Shown in pieces: positions 1-12,265 of a DNA stretch of 64,000 nucleotides. The translations under genes and the position numbers were made by a program. Position 1 is the stretch's first letter; the number at the start of each line of letters is the position of its first letter. Below the pieces are notes generated by a model. That model worked only from the letters and a program-made list of their open reading frames with translations, was not told where the DNA came from and made no database searches. Source of the DNA: Eopsaltria australis. Lineage: Eukaryota > Chordata > Aves > Passeriformes > Petroicidae. The DNA lies in NCBI GenBank assembly GCA_034509425.1, contig JAVTVJ010000040.1, positions 6,766,001 through 6,830,000 of the forward strand, written 5' to 3'.

Positions 1-723
1 ATTCAGTGTGTTTCTCAAATACAAAAAATTGGGAAAGATGTTGCAGTTAAAAAAAATTAAAACTTAACAGAATTAATTCCACTTTTTAGGAGTTTTGACT
101 ATAGGTTTTGTTTTACAACACTCAGTGTATATTACTATCCCAAAATAACAAAAATCTGTACATCTAACCAAAACTTTCCTGGCTTTTCTTTGTATAAACA
201 AAGCATCTCACAAAACATGAAGTGCTTCAGTTGGAGCTTTTCAAAGCATCAACATTTAAGAAACACATAGTCTTCTGAAAACCATATAAACTGCTATCTG
301 GAAATTAGCTAAATCCCCTACTCAGATCTAATGGGAATATTTTGTTCAGGAATCTTTTGACATCCTTTTTATTTTTTTAATCAATGTGATTGCATGGAAC
401 ATTCTACCGCTTGATAGAGCACAATAAAGTATTAGCTAGTGAAAAAGAATTCACTGGATTTCAATCAATAATAAATTAGAACAAACATTTTCTGAATAAA
501 TGCACAATAATTGTGTGACCAACTCATTCCATATCAGTTTGTTACTCAGCCAGTGTAACATTTACAATTAATCTGGAGGATAGTAGTGAGTAAAGGGAGA
601 CTGGTTGAGGATTTTTTTGTATATAGCAAAGTCAAACGTAGTTCTGGAAAAATATTAATAGAGTGAAGAATATTTAATAAAGTTAAATGATAAATAAATA
701 TTTTAAATAAAACAGACCAAACA
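1..723. other. AT-rich non-coding stretch
   Basis: No coding signal is seen. The stretch is AT-rich, with frequent stops in all frames and no recognisable repeat family. Confidence 0.6.
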
Positions 724-896
724 TTAAAAACAAACAAACAAACAAACAAAAAAAAAACCAAAAAAACCCCCACAAACCAAAAAGCAGCAACAAAAAACAA
801 CAAACCCCCCCAAAACCCACAAAACCCCCCCCCAAAAACCCCCAAAAAACAAAGAAAAAAAATCCAATAAGAAAAAACCAAGCCCAAACCCAAATG
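724..896. repeat. A/C low-complexity tract
   Basis: The plus strand is almost only A and C for about 170 bases. It opens with a (CAAA)n run at 731-750 and continues with C-runs of 3 to 9 separated by A-runs. The minus strand is correspondingly T/G-only, which creates two spurious open frames rich in Phe, Gly and Leu. The (CAAA)n start suggests a decayed simple repeat or an old retroposon tail, but no body of such an element is recognisable beside it. Confidence 0.9.
805..843 (-). other. Predicted G-quadruplex motif
   Basis: On the minus strand there are four G-runs at 839-843 (5), 825-833 (9), 816-818 (3) and 805-811 (7). The loops between them are 5, 6 and 4 bases, mostly T. This satisfies the usual rule of four runs of at least three G with loops of 1 to 7. 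It sits inside the A/C tract. Confidence 0.7.
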
Positions 897-1450
897 TATC
901 TCCTGGGTTAAAAAATATGTTACAGTGCTGTTTTGTGGTTTGCTCACAGGCTCCATTTTTCCAGTAGCGGCTTGGTTTGCCCCAGAAGAAAGAAGCATCA
1001 ATTCCAGGCAGTGAGAGAGGGAGGTGCAGTGCACAAAGCTCTGGCATGATGTAAGGGTTTCTGCATTTTAATCTCTGTTCTCTTGTAATCTCCCTCTGTG
1101 GTTCAAGTCAAACCACTTACTCCTTTTCTGCCACTGTTTCAATTTCAATACAATTTACTTATTTCCCAGGAGAAATGGAATGCTCATTTGTTATATGTAA
1201 AGCTGACTATAAAGCAAATACAACTCTCCAACACCCACTCCCCATTACTTTTGGAAATATCTTAAAATATTGGCAAGTGGAGGAGGGGGGAGGGGGTACA
1301 GAAAGGACAAAAACATTTATGCTTTGCAAGTTATCCTGCTGCATCAAGGATTATATTGGTTTGCAGAAAAAAGCATCTCTCTCATCCCAACAAGATCTTA
1401 GCATCTTTCCCCATTGTCCCACACAAGGACTGCTGATGCCTTTGTGATTA
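897..1450. other. Non-coding, no feature recognised
   Basis: Only a short G-rich run at 1279-1296 stands out, with G-runs of 2, 2, 6 and 5. No gene or repeat family is recognised. Confidence 0.5.
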
Positions 1451-2130
1451 CTAAGGGAAGAGGTCTGTGACTGTTAACCACAAGATCCCTAATCTTGTCA
1501 TCCCTTGTGGTTCCCCAGCCATCCTCTTGCTTGTCACTGACTTCAGTCAGCCTTTTGGTGACACCTTCAGCACCAGTGACAAAGCGCCCCGGGTCAGGTA
1601 CCGTCAGCCCTCTCTTCTATCTTTTGCCTAAGGTAAGAAGTTTGTTTCCCTTGTCCCAAGGACCAGACTGTAGTAAATATTCCCCCAAACAGCCTTAAGA
1701 TCCAAAAGGGTCTTCAAGAGATCGATGTTTATTTGAAAAACAAGAAAATACCACAGCCAAATCAAAGCTGAACTGTTCAAAAACACCTATCCCAGACTCC
1801 CCAGTGGCAAAGATAGGTCCAAACAATTGAAGTCACTGAAAGAAAATCATAAAATTCCTTGCTTGGATTTCCAGAGTCCTGTATCTCTCTCAACTGACAA
1901 AGTCCTTGTACGACCCTCAGTACTCAGATGTCTCTGAGTCCCCAGCGTCACCGTTCTCTGTCTCTTGAAGCCAGATAGATATCTGTCAATTATACTCTTC
2001 AGGGTACTTTGATGTGGCCAGATATGACCTTCCTCATTACCATACCAGGCATGAAAACATCTTTTGTGTAGACAATAAAATTTGTTCCTGCCATATGCAG
2101 CCTCCTTTCTTTGGCCTGGTTTACACCATG
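1451..2130. other. GC-richer patch, possible decayed LTR or retrocopy
   Basis: This stretch is richer in GC than its surroundings and keeps several CpG sites around 1586-1612, 1722 and 1911-1960. An AATAAA hexamer lies on the minus strand at about 1722-1728 and another on the plus strand near 2072. A small dyad is present at 1478-1510 (CCACAAG paired with CTTGTGG, with an inner 6-bp stem CAAGAT/ATCTTG). A polyadenylation hexamer in the middle of a CpG-bearing patch is the layout of an old LTR read on the minus strand. I cannot identify matching TG...CA ends or a target duplication, so this is only a suggestion. The open frames here (67 and 95 codons) resemble nothing I know. Confidence 0.2.
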
Positions 2131-2518
2131 TCATCCAGCCCAGTTTAATACTATATTTGCAGTTTCTGTAATTGGTGCAGTACTTCGTTCTAATTGCTGC
2201 TTTACTCCTGCACCAGAACTCAGTGGTGTGTGTTTGTCTAGTCTTACAGTGAATGAATATGCTTGTACTGCCTTCTCAAATATGGAGAATATCCATCTTC
2301 AAATGCAGTTTTTAAATGCTAGGTAGACTTTTATTGACATGGCACAGCATGTTACCTGAAGCTATGTCAATCAGAAGTGCAGAGGGATCATATTTCAGAA
2401 CAATTCTCAATTAAATACTTCTATAACAAACATAATGCTGCCACTATCCAAAATTAAAATTACTGAAATTACAACAAAGTCTTTCTCTCACGCAATAACT
2501 TTGCAGGCAAAGTTTTAT
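2131..2518. other. Non-coding, no feature recognised
   Basis: AT-rich sequence in which I see no gene, repeat family or structure. Confidence 0.5.
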
Positions 2519-2553
2519 ACACACATGCACACACACACACAGGCACACACCCC
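2519..2553. repeat. Imperfect (CA)n microsatellite
   Basis: Alternating AC/CA dinucleotides are interrupted by ATG and AGG, followed by a C-rich pyrimidine stretch. Confidence 0.9.
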
Positions 2554-5500
2554 TTCCTCCCCTCACAGCCCCCAAGCAGTATCTTTTTTAAAAGAGAGAC
2601 TTGGTATTCATGGGAAGCTGGTTATTTTAGTGTCATCTTATTTCTGAGACACTAAGCAGAGCCTATATGGAGACTGGTTCTCCAACACAGCAGCTTGTTA
2701 AGGGGAGTTGAGTGACATCCCAGCATACATCTAGCTTCCTACTGAGTCTCCAACATCTGTTACTGCCTAACTGCCTGAAATACGTAGTGCTTTCTAAGAA
2801 AAAAAGTAAGGTTTGTTTTTGTTTTTACACATATGCTCAGCTGAAAAGTGTGTGAGCTGATCCCCATCACATCCTTGGACATCTATGTCATCTGCTCACA
2901 TACTGCAAGATATAGACTGATTTAGTGTAAGCTTTGCTCCATTAACATTTTCTTAAAGACACAGGGAAAGGCAAATAAAGCTGGAAAAACATCCACATAT
3001 ATATATATAGATATATCTCACTATTATACAGGCAGAAACTATGTTGAGTTGACAAAAAGTGTGGGTGTTCTTTCAAACAAACTTAGTGATGGAAGCTTAA
3101 CATAGCTGTAGTGGGTGATAAATCTTGAGGGCAGATCCCAGCTCTGGAAATGGGCACAAAGTTTAGGCTGAAATCCAAGCATACTGCATTAAACCTAAAT
3201 ATTTTAAGTCTGGTATGTATCAGACAGCTAATTTGTTGGATCAAGTCATCATCGCTATAAAAACCCCATATCCTGGAACTGCCAACTCCAAGTTCAGAAT
3301 TTAGCAGGGAAATGTCTGGCTCCTGCTCAAAAATACAGTGCAGAAGTGCCTGTGCTCCCAGAATCAGTCCCTAGTGCATGACCACCTTCAGGTAGAAGCA
3401 GCCAGACGGGAACAAACAGTGCTCTGCACTGCAAGTCCTGGAAAAATTCCAGCTGAATGACGGGTATGAAACAGCAGTAAAATTTAAGCATTAAATGCCA
3501 CTAAAAATACATATAATGTAAGACATCATTGAATCTAAACTAAATCCTTTACAAAATTCAAGGTTATCTTAATAGGTAAAATCTTCAAACCCATAAAAAC
3601 TGGTGTTCAGCTGATCTCAAGGAGAAAAACCAGTAAATTTCACAGTGCATTTCAATAGGCAAATAATTTCAGAAGTTTTCTTAGGAGTAGTTTCAGCATT
3701 AAAAATAAAACCCAGCAAAAACCATAAAAAATGGAAGCACAGGATACAGGACACAGCTGTCTAATCAGACTTTGGCTGATGTAAACAAGATCTGGTAAGG
3801 GAATCTGTAAGTCTGTTATATGTAAAAAGTTCAGAAAACATCAGGTCTGTGTTATCTTACTGAACGATACAACTATATTTAAGTAACTACAACTTTTAAT
3901 TTTATTCTTTTTTTAGTTAGTTAAGAAAATCCATACAGCATTACCAAATAAAAGAAAAAGGTGTTTTCTTAGGCTAGTCCATTACTTCCTAGGGCCACAT
4001 AAAAAATACAAGCAATAATGTTTAAAATGTATGTTTTTATTGAGATAAAGAGTGCTCAAAGAGGACTTTGAGTCTAACAGCAGTGTGATGACAGTAGAAT
4101 TTTGGTAGCAGAAATATTGTTTGGAAGGAGGCATTTCTTAGCAGCAAACTGAGTCACTAACAGCAAGTCACTTCTGGATTCAGTATTTTTTAGGTTTTTA
4201 ATTGGTACCTAGTGCCAATCCACGTATTTGGGGCTTATCTTAAAAGGAGGCATAAATTAGGGCTCTACATACATCACTGACAGTCTGTCCCAGCAGAGTG
4301 TTTCTCCCCAGTAAGGTAGGTAGCAAAGTCAAGGGCAAAGGTTTTAAGAGAAGTAAAGCATAGCCAAGGGAAGAGAGTAGAACTACAAAGGAAATGTAAT
4401 ATTAATACTGTAGGAAAAAGATGTCAGAACTGGAGGAGAAGCAAGAAGGAATGTAGAAAAGCTAATGCATTGAGGCAGTTAACGATATGCAAACGGATTC
4501 GTCCCATTCACAACTCCAGGCATCTCTGTTTATTGATATGGGTAGCTACCAAAGAGATCTAATTACACTAAAATTTGACTGATGAGAAGGCAGACACTCA
4601 GAAAAATTACTTGTTTGCTTCAGCTCTCCCACAGGTGATATTCCAAATATTCCCACAAAGCTGTAGGCAAATAAAAAACAGCAAAAAGAACAAAAGAAAT
4701 ATAAAATTCAGAAAACTCAAAAACTTCTGTGATACAGCTGCAATATACCTTCTCACTGTTTATAATAGCAAATAAAACAAATACAAGACTTGAGTACATT
4801 TAAAATCTATTCTGAAAATGCACTCAGCTTTTCTTTGTTTTCCAAAAAAGCTACACCATCTACAGTGGCCTGGTACACAAGCCCCTGAGAATTAATGAGA
4901 AGGATTAATACATATTGTTATGACTCAAAGCATTTTATGATTAAAAAAGAGCCCATTTAACCATAATGATTCAAATTCAGCTGCAGCAATAGCAGGCAAA
5001 ACTCCCATTGATTTAAGTGAGGCTGAATTCAGTCCTCATCTCTTATGCCTTAATAACACTGGGGCCTGAATATGACAGTGCCTCTTACTTTGTGTTTAAC
5101 CAAAACAAATGTCTTAAAGGCCATCATTCATCTTTAACCCTCAATAGAGTGCTGTTTCATCATTTTCCCCCTAAAAGGTGTATCTCCTAATTCAAATGTA
5201 TGCAATAAAAAGCATTCCCAAAGTATATCATATCTAGTTAACCACATTAAGTATTCCCTAAATGGAAAGGTCATTGATATTGGATGGATTTCTCAATTGG
5301 AACAGAACACTATATCTCTGAGGAATTTTTATAGATGACATCCATATGTCTTAATTCTAGATTGTTTAATGCAGAGTACTTTTTCGTAGATACATTAAAC
5401 ACCATAATGAGTTGAAAAATAATAGAGAATTAAAAATAAGAGTCTTCTTCTTCATTTGCTTCAAGTCTTGTCTTAGATTTTGTTTGGTTGGACAATGCAA

Positions 5501-7827
5501 AAAAAATTCTATTAGGTGACCTGTCATAGTATTTCAAGAACACGTACGCAAATGCCTTGAAATCTGAGGATACTGCACACTAAGGGGAAAAAAACAACTT
5601 TAAAATGAAACATGATAAACCAAATAATATAAAATCATTGTGTTTGGCTGAAGATAAATAAGCATTTATAAGACTTTATGCAATCACTAATTTTGACTTC
5701 TGCACTGTTGTATAAAATACGGTATTCACAAATTTCATAAAGTATCAAGATAGTTTCCAAATTACTCATCTTTCTGTCCCAGAGACAAAGATTTATTTAG
5801 GGCAACTTGAAACCAAAACCATTTTCTCCCACGTTCAGGCCCCACACAAGGCAGTTATTATCAGAATATCCTGTCATGTCATGATTCTGTATCTCAAATG
5901 CCTCCACAGTGCACTGCCTGTCTCACATGCCCCTCCTGCATAGCTCTTACATCTGCTCACCTTTATAAGGAGAGCCCTGAGGACAGGCCTTGGTGGCCTT
6001 CAAATGTCCCAAGGAGGAAGAAGGAAACAATAGCACACAGGAGTGCTTGTTTTAAAAGCATTCCAGCCTGCTTCTGGGAACAAAGCCTTGGTTAAGGTAG
6101 GGTGAAGAAAAGGCTGCCGAAATGCAGCACTCTGAAATTTTAGAAATTTCTAGAAACGCTACCACCATCACCACTAGACGCACATCACCACTTCTGAATG
6201 TGATTAATCACTATAATGATACTCTGGGGAGTATAAAAATAACATGCAATTGGTTTCACCTTTATTCTCATGAATAAAGGAGAAATCGTCCAAATAGAAA
6301 ACAGCAAAATGTAGTGAAAGGGGAAGTTGTAGGAGTGCTCTGGGGTCCCCTCTCTTATATCCAAGCCTGAACACAAGTGAGGCAACACCCCACTGGTCTT
6401 TGGTGTCTCCTTCCTGTGGTACTTACTGTCTGAACAGGCTTTACCCAAATCAGTCAAACAATCCTGACCAGTGAGAGATCACAGCTCTCTCTGTTTATCA
6501 CCTGATTACCACCACTCAGACTACAGTGTGAAGAAGTGGCAAGGAAATTGGTGAGGGGAAGGAGCTGACAGTAGCAGTCTTTAATTCAGGATACTGGCAA
6601 CCTTGTAATGAAGATGCTGGACCACTTCAGCAAGGGGCTTGAACAATCTTTCCATGTTTCTTGAAAAGACTGGCTAAAATTTTTACAAAACCAGACTGAC
6701 AAGACTAATTTAAAAAGGGGTTTTCAGCAAATCATTTCTTTTAGATGTGACTGTAACATCAGTTTGAGAAAATTGCATGGAATTATGCACCAGGTAAGAA
6801 ATGGTCTTGTGTTTCAGGTGAAAAGAGAGAGCTTGTGCACAAGTCAGCATTAATCTTAGACCCTAACAGCAACCTTTGATCAGCAATGTCTTTTTCCTAC
6901 CTTGTGCTAAACAAAGAAGGAAAGAGACGATCACAATGCTCCTTAAAATGTACAAATAATTTCTTCTTGTCCTGAGTTTGCTTTGCATCTCCATTGATTC
7001 TGCTGATGAGAATTTTGCTGCTGCTGCAGAATCACACAAGGGTACCTTCCCCTGCACAAGGGTAGCGGCAACAGCTTCCTCCGAGCAAGACCTTTCCTGC
7101 TTCACCTTTCAGGTCATGCTGCCTCACTGATATTTAAATTTTTTTAAATGGCTTAGCATGCACTTCTGAGTCCTAATCTTTAGACAAACTCTTGGTTCAC
7201 CTTCTAGCCCTAGACTCCTCCAAGATCAGTCTCAAATAAATAGTTAGTTAAAGCTACTCAAATCAGGAGAGACCTATTCTGTTCAGCCTTTTTTCCCCCC
7301 CTTCCTTTTTTTAAAAAAAAGGGCAAACTGTTTTATATCGACAACCATCTGTGAGCCTGTCTTTTAGGCCATCAAACTCTTCCATCCATTACCAGGAGCC
7401 TTCCTCACCTCCGCTGCATGACAGCGCAATAAAGATGACATACTAATTCAATGACTTGTAATTTCAGCTAAACAAAGACAAGTGCTGCAGCTTCTCCTTT
7501 TGTATTTTGGTGCCATATCGGTGAAGCCAGCTATGCAAACATAGCACTGGGAGGGTTTTATGACAGCAGTTGAATGGGGAGAGTAGCTTGGTGTTGCTTT
7601 TTTATGGGTTTTGGCTCCATGATATTTGGCTCAGTGCTGCTGGCCATTGCCATTGTGTCTGGATTCTATGTCAGCAGCAGCTAATTGTTCCAATAATGTT
7701 TATCATAGGGATCCACCAGGGAGCTGTATATGTGGAGATAAGCTACAGGGCAATGATACTCACTATCTCACTGATCTCTATACACAGTGTTTTTACTTCA
7801 TGCCAAAAACCTCTTTAGGTTTCCAGT
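2554..7827. other. Unique AT-rich non-coding DNA
   Basis: Open frames are all under 100 codons and none has a protein-like composition or a recognisable domain. A short (AT)n run sits at 2996-3016. An A/T-rich low-complexity junction (T-run, C7, T-run, A-run) is at about 7290-7322. No transposon family is recognised. Confidence 0.55.
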
Positions 7828-7866
7828 CTAAAAAAGAAAGGGGGAAAAAAAAAAAGGAAAAAAAAT
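7828..7866. repeat. A-rich purine tract
   Basis: An A/G-only run with A11 and A8 blocks. It produces a lysine-rich chance open frame end. No element body could be assigned to it as a retroposon tail. Confidence 0.8.
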
Positions 7867-10267
7867 AACAGCTTAATCATTGTGCCAACAATAGTGTCTA
7901 AGGGGATGTAATCAGGTTCCTCTGATAATCTTAGTAACACATGAAAGTCATGCGCAAAAGCAGTAATTGAAGTATTTGGTTCTTTCTACCACCTGCTGTT
8001 GAAGTCACAGGTTAATCTAAATGAGGTCCCCTTCCTATGAAGTAGGATGCAGGGCACTTTTTAAACCATGAAAACGTCTTATGCAGGCTTTGCAAAATAA
8101 TAAAGAAACAGTTCATTAAATGAAAAGTATTAAGTATCCAATGCTTGTTCAACATTTCATGCTGCTATCGGGTGCCATATCCAAGTGGAAAAGCCATTCT
8201 AATGTTTAAACCCCAATGCACACTTCAGTTTGCACATGGAAGCAGACAAAAGGAGTTTTTCAGGCAGATGCCCACAAATAACTAGACATTAGGGAACCAA
8301 TGTAACAGGTAGTGAGAAAGTGACTGGGTTTTAGGGCTTGGTTTTGACCCCAAGAACAATACAAAAATAAATTTCTAAAGACATAACAAAACACTTTTAT
8401 GTGTATACCGGTAGATGATTTGCATTATTAATTCTCTTACAAGTTCTTCACATTATTTCAAGGATTACAAAATAAACAATTTAAGATCTGAGCTTTGAAC
8501 TGGTCAATTTACAAAGTTTTCCTACTGTGTTTTGATCCAGAACCCAAATACAGGACAAAAGCAATAAAATAAAAATGTCATTGTGGTTAAAAACCACTAT
8601 AATTACAAACACTCTTTGTACCTTTTAGCGTAATAAATGACTTATAATTAAAGCCTCAGTGCTGTGGCTGTATTACCAGCTAACTATTATTCTTACTGGC
8701 CCTGTGAAGTTGCCCCAAGATCTCTGCCACACACATTATTAATCTGCTTAAGTATTAGGTGCATAAACTCAGCAGAGTTAATAAAATGCTATAGCTTCAT
8801 CTCCAAAGTACAGAAATCCCTCCCTTATGGAAAAGTCCTGAAGGATTTAATAAGGATACCACTAGTTATTTCCTATAGAAATTACTCCGAAATAATTTAC
8901 ATAATTTGAGAAAATTATATACTTCCTACAGGCTTTTGAACCATCCTAAGGGATTCTGTAGCAAAGATAGCAGACTTTCTGAAATTCTATTGGATATTAT
9001 AATATTCTGCTATATTCTAGAGAAATCTTCCATGAATCTTCTCTGAAGTTAAACTGGTCTTGTTGCTGGGAACAGCAGGTTTTTGAGTATTTTCTGCCTT
9101 TTGTTTCTTGCTGTACACAGTGACTACATCAGCATTATCAAACAAAGCTGCACAGTGGGAGTGGATCTGTAGAGCCAAACAACTGGGGCTGAGGATCCAG
9201 AATTCACGTTATACCCATTTTTGGGTGGTGGTTAAAATGAGCTAATTTTAGTGTGGTGCCATGGACCAGATGCTGTGTACTAGGTGTGCTCTTAGTGAGT
9301 GTCCTTCGCTCTCGTTTCACATAAAATTGCATAATGTGGGGATGTTTCTCTTCAAAAGCACACCTATTGCAAAGCTAATGGGTTAATGCAGACATACCAG
9401 CACACCAGCGTCTTCTGTGTACCATATAAGCTGTACATCATTATCACTCCATTGGGAGGAATTTTTTTTGTGAGCAATTGGTGAAAGTCAAGCCAGAATA
9501 TGACACATTAGAAATATTTCAGACATGAAGTAAGAAACAAGTCTTCAAATTCATATCCATAACAAAATAGTACAGCAACAAAGTCCAGAGAATATTGGTT
9601 AAAACTGGAAATCTTCTTGCCAAAAACCCAGGCAACATTTCTATAGTTATTCATAAGTAGTGGACAAAATGAGCTGATCCTTCACTTGTATCTGTTTGCT
9701 CTTTCAGGGTTATCCTGATACAGACAATACAGCTAGGAAAAATATGACTGTGTAACATTGACAGAAGATTAAAAAAGAGCAAAACCAAAAAAACCCAAAA
9801 TTAACAATTTAAAGTTTTAAGTGTTTTTCAAGATGCCAGCTTTCACCAGCTTTCTTAGAAATTTTGAGACAGCTCAGCTTTCCCTGTATTAAAAGAAAAG
9901 CTAAGCACACACACAGAGATCCTGCAACCATCAAAAATAATAGTAAGTAAAAGCAGAATGTAACACAGACTGTCATGTAGTAAGGAATATGATGATGACC
10001 GGAATTATGCAGCCTACATGGACTTCTGAGATCCTCTTGCTGCATAGCCCAAGTGATATATTTTCATTTTTCAAATTCATCTTGCCATTTATTTTAGAAA
10101 TCAAGGCCTGATTCAACTATCATTAGTCACAATGAGTAGTACCTGACTCTGCAAGTAATCCCTATTGATTTCAGTATTAATTCTTGTTAAATGCTGTTCA
10201 TACAGGAGAAAAGGTGCCACTAAGGAGAAGTTAGAAGGATTCATGTGGTGTTTAATCTTATTTCAGC
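7867..10267. other. Unique non-coding DNA
   Basis: No gene, repeat family or RNA gene is recognised. A short (CA)5 lies near 9905. Confidence 0.5.
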
Positions 10268-10425
10268 TGTCTTTTTCCCCCCCTCCATGTTAGTATGTGT
10301 GCATTCTTCCATCTCTCTATTTCAATCCCCTTCCTTTTGTCCCTAGCCCTTTGCAGATCATATATGCTGTTCTCTCCCTTCTTGTCCCTTCCTCCCTCTC
10401 TGTCCTATCCCCTTCTCTGTGAATC
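10268..10425. repeat. Pyrimidine-rich stretch
   Basis: The plus strand is strongly biased to C and T, with many CCTT, TCTC and CCCTT blocks, opening with a C-run near 10277. The overlapping open frames are rich in Ser, Leu and Pro because of this composition and are not taken as coding. Confidence 0.6.
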
Positions 10426-12205
10426 TCAAACTCCACTGCTTACATTTCCAATTGTCAGCAAAGAGACAGGCCAGAATGGGTCCAAGTCCACTGTGCTTTG
10501 TGTTACCTGTTTCCAAACTGCAGGAAACATTGTTAGACCTCTGCCTATACTTGCCAAGTTCCCAGTATCCCCCTTCCCTACTTGAAATGGGCTGTGAAGG
10601 ACAAAAGTATGTGTAGAAGTTTCAGAGATACACAAAAGTAACACTCCCAAATCTGCCATCGATCTGTATGGAGGAGCAAGACGTTGCTCATTACCCGCTT
10701 TGCCTTCCTGTTTCCATACTCAATACAGGGTTAACTTCTGTGACCTTGCTTTCTTAACACATATACGAATATGCAAATTGAAAATAAACACAAAAGCAAC
10801 CTTCCAAAACAAAATGCTCCTTCATGTTCCCTCAGGGGTAGGTGAGAGAACACACTGTCTTTGATGACTAAGTTAAGTTACAGCAATACAGGGCTGGATA
10901 TAAGATACCTTACTCTGCTTTTACTGTTTCACTAGAAGTGAGTACAGATTCCATTCACTGTATTATGTTTAGAGAAAAAATAAAATACTGAAAAATGGAG
11001 AAAAAAATTACCAGAAAGACCCTTTCTATTCCAACTGCACTGAGGAGGATCTATAGGATGTATTTCAGAAACCTTTCCTCAAGGACCTGACCATTTTATC
11101 CTGTGCATTTCATGTGCTGTGCAGAGGTTTCTAAAAGAAGCAGCAACTAGGTTTGGATGTGCAACTCGGATTCCAGCTCATCCATATTCTTGACTGCTGA
11201 GTTAACTTTTTAAATATCTACAACCATTAGGAATAATTTAAAATATATTGGCATCTCCTATTTCTCGTACTTGGCCTGAGTTCATCCTTCTCCTTTGGGA
11301 GATGAATCTTTCAAGCTTCACTTTTCCATTTCACTGCTCTAGTGGCTTTCTACAACATTTGCAGAGGCAGGATGGTGGATTTGTAGCTTCTGAATGAACT
11401 ACAATTGCTTGTACCATCTTCCGAATATCAATTTTCAGGACTTCTCCTATTTACTAGTTTATTCCTAAAATAAACTTTGCTTTTAAGTGCCAGATGGCTT
11501 TTCCACAGCAAGATGGCTCGGGGTACTACCAATGTTTATTCCACGCTCTCAGAGAAATTTCTGGTTGGATTCTGCTTAAAATAGGTGATGGATTCTATCA
11601 AATACATGTTTTTAACTTCCTCCTGTTTAACACTTTACTGTAATATGACATTTAAATAGTACCAAACTTCTAAATGCCAGATACAGATAATATTTATTAA
11701 ATAAAATGAAAGTGTGCCCTTACCTATGGGTAAAATGAATGAAATACATGCTCGATTTAGAATAAATGAGAAAAAGTCATGTGTAACCACTGTGAAAATT
11801 ATTTTTTATAAGAAGAAAAGAAAACACAATAAAAGCTAGTGAGCATTTATATTAGATTCTAGAAGTGTTTCTTAGGGAAAAAATAGTAGATTTTTAAAAC
11901 AAGTCATTTATGAGTAGACAAATAAATGTATTTTTTAGGGAGATTTTAATGTGAATGATGAACATTATAGGAAAGAGTAGCTGTTGGCCCCTTCTACTCT
12001 GTAAACCAAAGAACCCTACAATCCACTTAAGCACAATTATAGCAGTAATTGTGTAGGAAAAATCCAAAAGGGAGTCTTAAAAACAATCCCAACCGTGCCT
12101 GAGAAATTTCTGCAAAATATTTTTAAAGCCTTTAGAGTCCTTACGTATACCTGTTTAAGAACTGGATGTTTCCCATTTTAATTTCTGCACTATTAACACA
12201 TTTGC
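10426..12205. other. Unique non-coding DNA
   Basis: The overlapping open frames at 10419-10659 on both strands are mutually exclusive shadows of composition. No feature is recognised. Confidence 0.5.
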
Positions 12206-12265
12206 CAGCTAAGCTCTGATGCCAATATTGTTATTGTTAAAATGGCAACATGCAGAGCTGTTGGA
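12206..12265. other. Imperfect hairpin
   Basis: AGCTCTG at 12212-12218 pairs with CAGAGCT at 12253-12259, and further in CCA at 12222-12224 pairs with TGG at 12243-12245 across small bulges. The loop is an AT-rich segment of about 18 bases. Outside the stem, CCA near 12206 can pair with TGG near 12262. The flanks are compositionally like conserved non-coding DNA. I recognise no known microRNA seed in it. Confidence 0.3.

Noticed and set aside
546..1047. 162- and 107-codon minus-strand frames rich in Phe and Gly
   Set aside because: They are produced by the A/C low-complexity tract and have no natural protein composition.
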